A DNA stretch of 64,000 nt, taken from assembly GCA_018902385.1 (NCBI GenBank), contig JABSSW010000023.1:372001-436000 (forward strand), read 5' to 3'. A program made the position numbers and the translations under genes. This stretch comes from Physcia stellaris. Taxonomy: Eukaryota > Ascomycota > Lecanoromycetes > Caliciales > Physciaceae. This document shows, piece by piece, positions 34,538-45,190 of this stretch. Below the pieces are notes generated by a model. That model was given only the letters and a program-made list of their open reading frames with translations, was not told where the DNA came from and did not search any database. Each line of letters opens with the position of its first letter. The first letter of the stretch is position 1.

Positions 34538-35428
34538 TCAGGAAGAATTCGTAGCACTAGATCCGGTATCGCTGTGTTGCCCAACGTCTTCAATGTTAAT
34601 ATCAAGCTCTTGCATCCGCAACCGAATCCTTTTGAGCTCCTGCAGATCCGCCACTGCATCCTGAATAAATCTTGTCAGTGCATCGAGTTTATGTTCTTTA
34701 GTGGGATGGTTTTTTGATTCGCTTTTCTCCAAAGTAATCCCTGCTTTCACAATGAGTGACACAGCGTAATCCAATTTGTCCTTCTCGCGGTCCCGTCTCG
34801 CCTTCTCTTTCTCTGAATGCGCCTTGTCTTTACTATTTGTCGATACTGCCCGTACTTGTTTCGTTGCTGAGGGTGATTTCGACCCAGTATCATGTTTGCA
34901 CCTACGCTTGGCCGATGGCCCCAGCTGTAGCTCGGTTGGTTGACACGTTGAGGATGCTTCCTTAGATTCTCCGTCCAGATCTGGCGGTGATAATCTCAAG
35001 GACAGAGATTGGATTGGAATGGAGGCAAGATCTGCTCGACTTGGCTCAAAAGGGCAGTAGTTCCTTTCGGGCCATTGGGTAGATACCGAGGATGATTTGC
35101 TAGAATCATCATCAGTATGACTCGACGATGCTGATGACGCGGATGAGCTATGATGAGGTCGGCTCTGTTCAAATGGGTATCCACTTCTTTCAAGCTGTGT
35201 TTGGGTCCCGTGATACAGGCGAGGAGATGGAGGCGTCAATGAGGTTGGTAGTCTACAATGAGCTTGATCCTGGCTGGTAGAACAACAATCGCCTCTTTTT
35301 GGCTGTGTTTTCGCTGCTTGACAAAGGTTGCAAGAACGCTTCGGTTGAGAACCCAAATCAGGTCCGAACCATTGTGGGATTGAAGGCAGTTTTCTATAAG
35401 TCTGTGTAAGTAACAGCAGGTCACTCAA
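34538..35428 (-). CDS. Basic helix-loop-helix-like protein (5' end unresolved)
   Basis: A long minus-strand frame ending at 34538, about 290 codons. The N-terminal two thirds are Ser/Pro-rich and low complexity. Near the C-terminus, DKAHSEKEKARRDREKDKLD forms a basic region with the His-Glu-Arg spacing (H..E..R at 1/5/9) of bHLH DNA-binding domains, followed by YAVSLIVKAGI (helix 1), a loop with NHPTKEHK, and LDALTRFIQDAVADLQELKR (helix 2) running into a short coiled coil. That suggests a nuclear transcription factor. No ATG precedes the conserved part inside the frame; a splice acceptor at about 35400 (ttacttacacag) points to a tiny upstream exon, perhaps only the ATG near 35490. CNLCQAAK near the start is a lone CxxC. 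The start coordinate is therefore only the open-frame limit. Confidence 0.6.
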   Translation of the reverse strand: MSDLLLLTQTYRKLPSIPQWFGPDLGSQPKRSCNLCQAAKTQPKRGDCCSTSQDQAHCRLPTSLTPPSPRLYHGTQTQLERSGYPFEQSRPHHSSSASSASSSHTDDDSSKSSSVSTQWPERNYCPFEPSRADLASIPIQSLSLRLSPPDLDGESKEASSTCQPTELQLGPSAKRRCKHDTGSKSPSATKQVRAVSTNSKDKAHSEKEKARRDREKDKLDYAVSLIVKAGITLEKSESKNHPTKEHKLDALTRFIQDAVADLQELKRIRLRMQELDINIEDVGQHSDTGSSATNSS

Positions 35429-36688
35429 TATTTGGGTGCCTACTCACAAGGCATGGTGACCATCAGTCTCCGTTCTTGGTAGGACGGTCACACCATGGTA
35501 ATGGTCAAAATTTTCTGTTCTGGGTCTTGTACTAGCATAGCTCGCCATCGTTGATATTGGGGACGAAAGAATAGCTGTAGACTGAAAGATGGATAACCCC
35601 AACATGGGCTGCCGTACGTATAAGTATTTTTTCTTGAGAAAGAGATGACATAGCTAGAAAGTATCTTCCAGGCCATCCGTGCAAGGAAGAAAGCATCTCC
35701 GTACTGAACAAGACAACAACGCATGCGGCGAAGCAAATGATAAAGTTTAAAGATGGTCTTCCGAGAGCAAATCTTGTAGAAAAATGACAAGAGGCGAGAC
35801 AACCACATGATAAATGCAAAAATCTCTTCAACATGCGTCGGGAATGTCTGGGAATGGATAGCTGGAGTTGGCATGGACAGCTAAGATGCTATTGGGTGTG
35901 CCCTTGCTTCGGGTCCACTCGAGCTTTAGCAGCTGTCATATGGCTACTCCTTGCCCAAGTACGATCTCAAGCAACCGCATGCTATGGCATATTAATGTGC
36001 ATATAACGGTCACTAGCCTCCGAGATGGACTTGGACGTGCAGTCGGAATCTTCCGCCGATGAATGGCTCGTGTCATAATAGCTAAATATCGGTGAGTGCA
36101 TGCATCAGCCTTAAACCTGGAGTGCATATTTTCGCCTTGCGCACTCATGCTTTGGCGTGGCAACAGTGTAGCCGTGTCGAGGGATACGTCCGTTGGACAG
36201 AGGAGATACTAATGAACTCAGTGAAACCAACCGTGCCGTCTTTGCAGATGGTTATTTCTCACCTTCGAAGCAGGGGGATCTTCCAAATCCTGAAGGGGAA
36301 GGAATGGAAAGGAAGACGTAGCGTGAGAAAGTGATATTACGCCTCTGTCTAATCCTAGTCGGAAAGACTGAAGCTCAATTAACGTACAGCAAAGCAAGCA
36401 GTATGAAACATGAACCCGGGAAGAACACCAGAGAGTAATATGCAACTGTAAGCTGATTCTGCTTTTGGTCTACCGTGAAGACGACCTTCCCTCGCACGAC
36501 ACATCAACAAATACGCGTACCACTCAACTGTTGCCCAGTGCCAATCAAGTTGCTCCAACCAAAGCTTGCCGCTATGAAGAACATGCAACGCTCATGAACG
36601 TGTATTTGCGGAGTGATGGAGAAGTCATACAAGCTCAACTATGAAGACGGAGCGATCATAACAGAGTAACAAACGTAAGTTATCCGCC
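35429..36688. other. Stretch without a supported gene
   Basis: About 1.26 kb upstream of the bHLH-like gene and downstream of the ECM33-like gene. The minus-strand frame 35488-35874 is hydrophobic but unrecognised and may be part of an untranslated leader. No other structure is seen. Confidence 0.4.
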
Positions 36689-38091
36689 CTACAGAAGAAG
36701 CTGTAACAAGCCTGCAATAACGGATGTTCCGCCGATGACCGCAGGGTAGTTGACCTCGATGTGACCAGCAGCACCGCTTCCAGAGGGTTTGGAGCCGCTG
36801 CCTGTGCTTGTAACTGTTGTACCGGCACCGCGGGGTTTTGATACTCCACCTGAGCACACATATTTGCCGCGGATGACTTTATCGTTGTGGTTCTTGTCGA
36901 ATGCGTCACAGCTGAAGTTCGTGGAGGAAGTCTGCATGTTGAAGGCCCCGGCAACACGGCTCAAGTCAGGTAGGTTGACCCTAAAGAAGTCAGCCACATA
37001 CTCAGAGAAAGGCAGAAGATCGGATAAAACTCACTCGCTGAAGTTGCCGTTGAAGTCAAGTGCACCCGTGACAACTGATAGCTTAGGGAAGCCGTCAATG
37101 ATCTTTAGCTCAGTATTGTTAGCGATCTGGTAGGATCCGTTGACAGAAGTGAGCTGAGGGATCGATATGTTGGTAAGCTCCGTGTTGTCGACAAAGATAA
37201 GGCCACCAGAAGTAGTGAGGTTAGGAGCAGCGAATTCTGTCATTGTATTGCCATAGAATCCAAGCTTTTGGGTCACGTTCTTCAGTGCTGGTAGGGAGAT
37301 CGAGCTGCAATTGCGGAAAGTCATGTTGGTGGCAGTTTCGAGCATGGGGAACGAAGTTGAGAGACCAGAGAGAGACGCGTCATTGGCTTCGATGCCCAAG
37401 GAGATCTCAATGTTTGTAACCTGTAGGCTGATGTTTGTCAATTGCTGGTTGTTGTTCACATTGAAGGTGGTGACTTTTTGGAGCTGGTCGATGCCTTCAA
37501 GAGAACTAAGGTAGGTGTTGGTAATCAGAATGTCTTGTGCGGTCTGGATCCCAGTGTTTCCAAATGACAATTGCTGCAAAGCAGGCAGAGCTGTGAAATT
37601 GAGCTTATCAACCTGGCTGAGCTGCGGGCAGTTGAGTGACGACAAGACGGTCAAGCCACTAAGTTCAAACCCGCCGATTCGCTTTAGAGACCCGAACGAC
37701 AGAGTAGCTAGGTTGATAGCATCGGTGACAGTAATGTTTCCCGTGACTCTTGTTAGCTCGCCGTCAATTGCGAGCGATTGATGACCATCGCCGCCGGATG
37801 GCACACTCAAGCCGGTTTCAATGGCGATAGAGCCGTCGAAGGTTGTGCACGACGCAATGGCTGATGCATCTGCGGAGGCTGTGATTGTGGCAGTCGCGTC
37901 GGTGCTGCAGCCCTGGCCTATAGCAGTTTCTATCAGCTTTGTCGTGCGAAACCCATGGGGATTATAAGTCTGCGTAATGCTGCAAGCCGCAGACTTGTGG
38001 CATTCAAAGCAATGGGAGCAACAGGAATCGACTTACCGAGTGCAGTACTGGCAAAAGCCAGAGCCGGTAGAAGAAACGCGGTGATTGCCAT
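36689..38091 (-). CDS. ECM33: GPI-anchored cell wall organisation protein, Ecm33 family
   Basis: Surface glycoprotein needed for normal cell wall and polarised growth. Exons 38037-38091, 37035-37917 and 36689-36980 sum to 409 aa, the usual family size. Signal peptide: MAITAFLLPALAFASTAL. The mature N-terminus has GCSTDATATITASADASAIA and SCTTFDGSIAIETG. Then come leucine-rich, receptor-L-domain-like repeats (TVTDAINLATLSFGSLKRIG, LNFTALPALQQLSFGNTG, PALKNVTQKLGFYGN, PQLTSVNGSYQIANN, FPKLSVVTGALDFNGNFSE) with many N-glycosylation sites. A Cys pair (FSCDAF, KYVCSG) follows. The Ser/Gly linker GSGSKPSGSGAAG and hydrophobic tail (PAVIGGTSVIAGLLQLLL) give a clear GPI signal. Introns are GT-AG. Confident. 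Confidence 0.95.
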
Positions 38092-39950
38092 TGCTGGTAG
38101 GTCTGTAGGAGATACGCCTGCAGTCGGAGTGGTGTCAGTTATGTACTAGGAGAAAGGGAGTAGAAGTAGTCGAGAAGCTGGTCGATGAGTGTGAATCGGA
38201 TAATGTGATACTCGGGACGGGTGGTGTGTACGAGGTGGTGTCAAGGGGATGGTGTGAATGGAGGTGATGGAACTTACTCGAAGCAGAAGTATTAATGGGC
38301 TACCGTGATGAAGATGATCGCTCTATCACTGATAGCTAAAGTTGGATGCAGAAGAATTTTGATGGAGAGTGTGGTGGAATGGATTGGAGCGAAAGTAACG
38401 AAGGGAAAAAACGAGGGAAGGAATTAAAAGGCGATAAGATTTGCACTGAAAGCCGGCCCGAGATGCAAGAGCGTCAGGGAGAAGGGGCAACGAGTGATAA
38501 ACAGGTGAAGGTGAAGGTGAAGGTGAAGATTGAGGTCGGCAGGAACGAACGACGAGATGCAAAGAGTTTTTCTTGGGGAAGGTCTAATGGGCGGAAAGGA
38601 GCAATGCCAATGATACCTTCCTAGCAACTTTTTTACTTGGTTTATTTCGCAGGATTGTCGCTTCTGCGACGAACTTGCATCCCTGGGACAATTTGGCCTT
38701 GGCCGATCAGGATCCTCTAACGCGATCCAGTATCATGCCAATGGTCCAGTGCCACACCCTGCGTTATCAGTCCGGTTTGATTGGCCCATCCAGAGGCAGC
38801 TCGTTGGCTGGACAGTAGACACCCTCATCGTTACACGCTATGACCCGTTTCAATCGGTACTTTACATGCACTTGCTCTCGGTCTGGTTACACCTCATCAC
38901 CGTTGTAATTGAGACCTGTTCACCGGGATGCCCGAGAAGCGAAGCTCGAGGATTCAAAGGAAGCCGACTGATTTGTCTTCAGACAATTCAAGCTCCGACA
39001 AGGACGCCTGAGAGTGCCGCATCTCCAGCATTGTTGCTCAACTATCGCTTGCCACCTCACTCGTATTCCTTCCTGCAAAGAGAGACATCAACGGCAGATT
39101 AAGCGCACGTCAAGACGTTCACCACAATCGATGCAGCAGAGAACCCCCTGCGAATCTAGCTTCAATTGTGTCTGCATATACCCGAATCGCCGACAGTTCC
39201 TTTTCCCAGCCAGGGTCTCCATCTCGCGGATCAGTGGTCGAGGCAATCGCCCGCTGTCCCTGCCATGGAACAGCACAGGTCGTCGCCCCTCCAATGCTGC
39301 AGCTTTCACGCCCATACTTGATAGATGTCGTTGGGGATTAGAATACTGTGTATACCATAGTAGTATCAAATTACCTTTCACGCAATTTGCTTGTCCTCGT
39401 CATCAATCTTCGAAACCTAGTCTTGTCGATCCTCAATCTCGAATTGACCCTCTAGCCGGCTAATAATCTCCGCTGGCAGACCTTGCCACGCTAGGCGCAA
39501 CACGCCGGCCTTGAGGCTCTTATTGAGGCTCATCATCGTACCCATACGAGCCATAATCCAGTTCAGAGGTTTTCAATAACAGCATTAGTCGCGTGTTTTG
39601 TCGTGACATTTGGTCGCAGAATAGTGTGGCTTTCAAGGGCCCAATCCAAATTATAACTCCAAAATCGAGCTGGAAGCAGATTACAGGAACTGAACGATAA
39701 CAATGTGTTCGTAATGTCTCTGGAACTTCGAGATTCTCACAACATTTTGCTGAAATTCTATGACATCTATCAAGGTTCACATTATTAGGGATCGCTCAAT
39801 GACTCATCTGCCGATCAAATCGTAGATACCTGAAAGCGACTATCACTCGTAGAAGGATTTAATTCTCGAACATAGAGAGACAAGATCTCTTCATATGATC
39901 GAGTCCGTAGAAGCTAAGGGGACTGGTTTTTAGCACAAGTTCATTAGCCA
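38092..39950. other. Long divergent intergenic region with short repeats
   Basis: About 1.86 kb between the starts of the ECM33-like gene (-) and the DNA glycosylase gene (+). Four GGTGAA hexamers lie in tandem at 38504-38527 within a purine-rich plus-strand tract (38340-38600), probably promoter or leader of the cell wall gene. Open frames at 39014-39463 and 39088-39381 are unrecognised. Confidence 0.5.
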
Positions 39951-41407
39951 ATGTTCAACATGTCTCTCAAGCGAAGCCTACGAAGTAGTACACGAGCAAC
40001 GCTCGACTCTACAATCATAACAACCGGAGCAGCCAATGAATCCCCTTCGGTCGTTTCCAAGCCAAAAACCAGTGTACGCCAGAGGTCTTCTAAGAACACA
40101 GAAAGCAATAGAAACGATGGCCCAACAGCTATCGACTCGCCCTCAACTCCACCAGCCAAACGCGCCAAGAGAGCAGAATCTTCACCAACAAATGATGACC
40201 CCGAAGCGCAACTATCAGACCGTCCCGCTGAGCCTCATCGAACGAACGCCACGCTCAAGACTCCAGGTGGATCTCGCTTGGTACCCTTCTCCAAAGGAGT
40301 CGTTGACTCGTCGCCCATTAAAGGTGGTTTGCTAGTACCGACGACTACAACACGGCAGTTGTTAGATCAAGCGTGTGAGCACCTCATATCCGTAGATGCC
40401 CGGATGAAGCCCCTGATTGAACGGTATCACTGTAAACTCTTCTCGCCAGAAGGCCTGGCAGAAGTGATAGATCCTTTCGAGAGCTTGTGTAGTGGAATTA
40501 TGAGTCAACAAGTATCAGGGGCAGCAGCAAAAAGCATTAAAAAGAAGTTCATAGGCCTATTCCAACAAACACCAGATGACACGATTGCTTTCACGGTTTC
40601 CTCAGGAGAGACCTTCCCGAAACCCGGCCAAATTGTAACGTGCAGCATTCCGTTCCTTCAAACGGCTGGCCTCTCTAAGAGAAAAGCCGAATACATCAAA
40701 GGCTTGGCTGAAAAATTCCAGTGTGGAGGTTTGAGCGCACACATGCTGATGAAGGCAAGCGACGAAGAAGTGCTGGAAAAGCTGGTAAGTCCTTCAAGCC
40801 TACGACCTGTTTAGCCCTTACGTGGCCAAGATGTTCTAGATGTAAGGCCGTCTTGGTTTCTGGCAGACCCTTTTCGTCTTCTACTACGTGCAAAGTACGC
40901 AAAACTGAGTTTAGCGACTTCCAGGTTGCGGTTCGAGGACTGGGTAGATGGTCTGTTGAGATGTTTGCCTGCTTTGGGCTGAAAAGAATGGATGTTCTAT
41001 CGACTGGCGACCTTGGCGTCCAGTAAGTGATCTATCAGGTAATCACGGGCTGTTACTGATTCTGGATAGGAGAGGAATGGCTGCATTTATTGGTAAGGAT
41101 GTCAAAAAATTGAAGTCTAAAGGCGGTAAATGGAAATACTTATCGGTATGTTGCTTTCGTGACCTCTGATACATTGATACTGACGTGTTCAAGGAAAAAG
41201 AGATGGTTGATATTTCCGCTCCCTTCGCCCCTTATCGGAGCCTCTTCATGTGGTATATGGTATGTCCCTGTGAATATCTCTCTTCCCCTCTAGACAGATA
41301 CCAGAGTTACAAACTATCCCAGGCGCGGGTAGCGAGTGGTTCATTTTGCCTTGGTGCCTTTCGAAGAAGTGGACCATGCCAGCGCGTCGGACTCTTCAAA
41401 CTGTTAA
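39951..41407 (+). CDS. MAG1: DNA-3-methyladenine glycosylase (Mag1/AlkA type, HhH-GPD)
   Basis: Base-excision repair glycosylase removing alkylated purines in the nucleus. Exons 39951-40784, 40925-41022, 41070-41145 and 41194-41259 are phase-consistent; the last exon is uncertain. A disordered basic/Ser-rich leader (about 110 aa, with PAKRAKRAE as a possible nuclear signal) precedes the fold: LISVDARMKPLIERYHCKLF, DPFESLCSGIMSQQVSGAAA, LSKRKAEYIKGLAEKF. The helix-hairpin-helix is VAVRGLGRWSVEMFACFGLK and the catalytic Asp lies in MDVLSTGDLGVQRG. Then KDVKKLKSKGGKWKYLSEKE and PFAPYRSLFMWYM. After MWYM the homologous continuation is not clean: one reading ends ...FEEVDHASASDSSNC at 41407, another frame runs to 41541. 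Function is firm, the C-terminus is not. Confidence 0.9.
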
Positions 41408-41713
41408 GGGAACTTGCATCCTCAAGACAACTGTCACACCGCCAATGCTCATGTAAAGCGACATTACTGACATTAGTCCTCCGTAGTGGCGAGTCGAAGA
41501 TGTTAATACAGATGCCTTCACTTGAGAACCTGCGAGGATAACGTCGAACCTTGGTCGCCAACGATGAGGGCTTTTTGATCTATGTAGGATGATTTGTACA
41601 GAAAAATTTGACTCAATATAGAGACCTAGCTTCATTTGCTGGAGACCATGGCGGGTGACTTAGAAATGGAAGCATTGAACGCCCGATGCAACAAAAACAA
41701 GACAGAGTCTCCT

Positions 41714-42311
41714 TCAATGATGTGAAGCCCCTTCTGCTGGCTTATTTGCCTCCCTTTTCGTAATCACCATCGACTCCAGGTCCCCACGTTCCCTCGATTC
41801 TGCCTCGATCTCCTTAATAATCGGGGTCAGGTATAGAACATCCTATGAGGGCGGTCAGCATACAATTGGGTGGTATGTCATGTGGACAAGACCTACGTCT
41901 TCAGGTTTGGTCTGCTGATCCTTGGGGAGTAATTGATGCGCAAGCGAACACTGTATACCATCAACGATTACTCATCCATTATGGCGCATCTTCTCTCATG
42001 CTACCGACCTGGAAGGCTCTTCTTAATCGAAAGACACGATCGTATGCTTCTTTGGGAGGTAGGCGTTTGAGGGCTAGGAGAACGGTATCGGACTCCTCAG
42101 GAATCAAGTCATCGGCCCTGTAAAGGTAGTCCATCAGCAACGCGATGCAATTCGAGCAGATGCATGATCAGTATTTCAAGAGTAAATCATCCTACCTTAG
42201 CCCGAGCTTCCTATATCCCGCAGCATTGGCGTACCACTTCGCAAGTGGTTTCATCCATTTGTTCAACCAAGGCCGCTTGATAATGAAGTTGGTGAGAGAA
42301 GGTGCCGACAT
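41714..42311 (-). CDS. QCR7: Ubiquinol-cytochrome c reductase subunit 7 (complex III)
   Basis: Matrix-facing 14-kDa subunit of the bc1 complex. Four short exons, easily missed: 42196-42311, 42009-42117, 41897-41950 and 41714-41842, giving 135 aa. The protein reads MSAPSLTNFIIKRPWLNKWM, KPLAKWYANAAGYRKLGLR, then ADDLIPEESDTVLLALKRLP, PKEAYDRVFRLRRAFQ, CSLAHQLLPKDQQTKPED and DVLYLTPIIKEIEAESRERG, ending DLESMVITKREANK plus a short extra tail (PAEGASHH). All match Qcr7/UQCRB. The extra C-terminal residues make it slightly longer than the usual 120-126 aa. It converges with the DNA glycosylase gene and diverges from the mitochondrial carrier gene. Like other Qcr7 proteins it has no cleavable presequence. 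Confident. Confidence 0.95.
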
Positions 42312-42817
42312 GGTTGGATGGTCAATGGGAGCTCGATAAGAATGAGGAAGGCAACGGATTGTCGTCGGAGAGCTCGATATGCACAACCCTAGCCAATGCT
42401 GAATTGATACCGAGTACCTTAAGTATTTTTAGCACGATGTGAAAAAGACAAGCTAACCAAATCAGATTCTAACCGAGCCGTAAGTTACGTCCGCTTACAA
42501 TCGTAGCCAGTCCAACATCAGAACAAAGCGGTGGGCTTATCCACTCCCTCTTTTATCTCACGTATTCTTAGGCTTCGAAGGTCTCAGCAGCACGCCAAAT
42601 AAACGTTCGAGGTCTTTCCTGCCATTTGGTAGCACGATATGCGAATGGCGAAGCTCAATCGCTAGTTGGAGCCCCTACTGCGGGGTACCACAGAGGCTCA
42701 ACAACCAGCAGTAATTCAACTGGGTTCCTTTGCTCAAGCAGGCTTCGCAAAGCTTTCATTCAAACCAATCGCCGAGATGCATACTCTATGAAGAAGTTAC
42801 CAAAGTCATAGCCAAGG
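42312..42817. promoter_or_regulatory. Divergent promoter of QCR7 and the mitochondrial carrier
   Basis: About 0.5 kb between opposed start codons of two mitochondrial-protein genes. It contains a plus-strand open frame at 42626-42811 without recognisable content. No binding site was identified; shared regulation is inference. Confidence 0.35.
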
Positions 42818-44064
42818 ATGTCTTTCAATAGAAAGCCAGCATCGCCAATTGCAGCTCAAGATAGCGGAGCCCCCAAGCTCGACGATCCCCCTGTTCCTTC
42901 ACTACCTCCATCAGCGACCAATCCTCTTCATTACTGGGCATTAAAGATACCGAAAGGCTGGGTTGTCCCCTTGTCTGGCGCTGTAGCCGGAGCCGTATCA
43001 GGCATCGTAAGCTGTCCCCTCGACGTCATCAAGACAAAATTACAGGCGCAAGGTGGTTTCAAGACCAAGGCCAGGCAAGATGGTTCCCAGCTTGCTACTA
43101 CAGCGTATCGAGGTGTTCAGGGTACTGCTGCAATGATATGGAAGGAAGATGGTGTTCGGGGCTTATATCGTGGACTTGGCCCCATGTTGCTCGGTTATGT
43201 GCCGACATGGGCCATTTACTTGACGGTATACAACAGGACTCAAGCATATTTTCGGACGAAGACAGGTGAGTGAAAGGAGCAGTACCCTTTCTGCTCCATT
43301 GCGCTGATGGACGTTGCATTCAAGACAATTGGTTCCTTGCCAACATCTACGCTTCCTTGAGTGGTGGTGCTTGCTCAACCATGGTCACTAATCCCATCTG
43401 GGTCATTAAGACAAGACTAATGTCACAATCGAGTTCGCGAGCACCGGGCACCTCCTCGAGATCTCCTTGGCATTATCACGGTACTGTTGACGCGATACGT
43501 AAGATGTACCGGGCTGAAGGAATCAAACCGTTTTACTCTGGTCTTACTCCGGCAATGCTAGGCCTGACTCATGTTGCAATCCAATTTCCTCTGTATGAGG
43601 TTTTCAAGAAGGAGTTCACCGGACTGGGTTCGGGAAAAGAAACCGATGAGGATAAGGCACATCACTTCTATGGCATCGCATTTGCAGTTTTTCTTAGTAA
43701 GATCTGCGCAAGTACAGCCACATACCCACACGAAGTCGTTCGTACACGTTTGCAAACACAACAGAGGTCATTGCCCAACCAGTCTGTCGAGAAACCTGGT
43801 GACCACGGTCGTCCTCCCGGAAAGGTTCCTTCCCAGCGAGTGATGAAAAGCGTACAGTACCGAGGGACACTGGACACTTGCAAGGTTATTTTGGCCGAAG
43901 AAGGATGGAGAGGTTTCTATGCTGGCCTGGGTACTAATCTCATCCGAGCAGTGCCGTCTGCCATGACGACCATTATTACGTTTGAGTATCTCAAAAAGGG
44001 CTTGTTTCAGTTACAAGAGGATGCCCGCGAAAGACTTGACGCATCCGAAACATCAGTTGTTTAA
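42818..44064 (+). CDS. Mitochondrial carrier, NAD+/pyrimidine-nucleotide transporter type
   Basis: Inner-membrane solute carrier (SLC25). Exons 42818-43265 and 43325-44064 give 395 aa. Three tandem carrier repeats show the signature at the end of odd helices: PLDVIKTKLQ, PIWVIKTRLM and PHEVVRTRLQ, with acidic/Arg partners (EDGVRGLYRGLGP, AEGIKPFYSGLTP, EEGWRGFYAGLG). The Trp in the second signature (PIWVIKTR) is characteristic of the Ndt1/Ndt2-Rim2 subgroup that carries NAD+ or pyrimidine nucleotides. RAVPSAMTTIITFEYLKKGL near the end also fits. The Pro/Ser-rich N-terminus is disordered. The insert of about 40 residues after repeat 3's signature (QQRSLPNQSVEKPGDH...) is longer than in yeast. 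NAD+ is the most likely substrate, but FAD or pyrimidine nucleotides are not excluded. Confidence 0.92.
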
Positions 44065-44095
44065 GGTCTTCGGATCAAATCAAGTTTTTGGAGGG

Positions 44096-44433
44096 CTAGC
44101 ACTGTGCAGCAGTCTTCTCCACGATCGCATCTAGATGGTAGTAGCGTTTCTTGAGTGTATTGGGACGGACAAAGCGGCGTCCAGGCGTAATCGTCGCATA
44201 CTGTTTGGCGATATTGCGCCCATGGAAAATCTCTGGAGTGTAAAGCATATATTCGGATTTCTGAGGGTGGAAGTCTGCGGCTGATCCCTAGGCTGGTGTT
44301 ATTCATGCGGGGGGACACCAGGGCGATCCATCATTAGCCGACAGCTCGATGGAGCAAACTCGGCTGCGTTATGGAAATGCAAAACTTCGACGATTTATGC
44401 GCGGACTTTTTCTCTACCAATTTGGGGATTCAT
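44096..44433 (-). CDS. Hidden 66-aa protein in two exons, unknown function
   Basis: Exon 2 (44096-44280) encodes AADFHPQKSEYMLYTPEIFH, GRNIAKQYATITPGRRFVRP and NTLKKRYYHLDAIVEKTAAQ, then a final Cys. This composition (charged, aromatic, no low complexity, open to a clean TAG) looks like real coding sequence although it is under 70 codons. Upstream, a 16-nt exon (44418-44433, MNPQI) with a GTAGAG donor joins it in frame across a 137-nt intron; this start is the less certain part. The basic, compact protein could be a ribosome- or mitochondria-associated factor, but I recognise no family. Its stop lies only 31 bp from the stop of the converging carrier gene, so their 3' untranslated regions must overlap. 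Confidence 0.55.
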
Positions 44434-44526
44434 TGGCTTTTTCAGCAGATCGTCCATGGGAATTCGCCATCAACCGCCTCCGTCACCATTGATGGGCCCC
44501 CTCCTAACTGTCACAGGGATATCATC

Positions 44527-44853
44527 TCAGGGATCCCGTCTTTTTGCTATTTTCTCTCTCAACTGCTCTTCAGCCTGACTCCTCCCTTCGGCTTTGCCCA
44601 TAGCCTTCTGAATTGTTGCCTCTGTGCCGAACACGAGCTTCGTCAGGGTATCCGGATCCTCTGGTCTCTCTAGCTTTCCATGACGTCTCTGGTTCTCGTT
44701 CTGCCAGCTAATTTGACCTCCGTCAGCCATCCTATGGCGCTCAGCGTTCCTCTTTGCAGCTTTGATTGAGGTACGTGAGTAAACGAAGAGCATACTGGCC
44801 ATGACCACGGCGACAATGGGAGCTGTCAATGTTCGGGATGTGAAGCGAGCCAT
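44527..44853 (-). CDS. Small membrane-anchored protein, 108 aa
   Basis: Single-exon frame from ATG 44853: MARFTSRTLTAPIVAVVMAS, then MLFVYSRTSIKAAKRNAERH. One N-terminal hydrophobic helix (about residues 10-26) is followed by a hydrophilic, charged tail containing RMADGGQISWQNENQRRHGK, VFGTEATIQKAMGKAEGRSQ and AEEQLREKIAKRRD. Residue pattern and size resemble small single-pass mitochondrial inner-membrane proteins conserved in filamentous fungi, but no named family is recognised. The start lies 337 bp from the divergent ABC1-kinase gene. No intron is needed. A role in a respiratory-complex or membrane scaffold is only a guess. Confidence 0.65.
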   Translation of the reverse strand: MARFTSRTLTAPIVAVVMASMLFVYSRTSIKAAKRNAERHRMADGGQISWQNENQRRHGKLERPEDPDTLTKLVFGTEATIQKAMGKAEGRSQAEEQLREKIAKRRDP

Positions 44854-45190
44854 GTGTGCTTAATTCATTCGTAATTGGTGCACGATGAAGCTAGGATATT
44901 TGACCAGTTCTTGCTATTGTGAGGCTTCTGAGAGAGATCCGGGCGGTGTTCTGAAGCGTTGATCTACTCCACAACAATTCGGACAGCATCAGGATCATCG
45001 AGTCAGGGTATCGGATAATATCAGAGAGAGAGACCTGACAAAATTTGGGGAGCGCATTATTACTCTACAGCGATGAAGGGGATCGAGGGGGATCTCGCGT
45101 TCTCGGCTGACTTTGGCTTGGCGTGCACTTGACTCGAATCGTCATCGTTTTAGAAAAACCTCTTCGGTTTCCAATGTTCAGCACTAAGAT
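44854..45190. promoter_or_regulatory. Divergent promoter region
   Basis: 337 bp between the small membrane protein (-) and the ABC1-family kinase (+). No individual element recognised. Confidence 0.35.
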
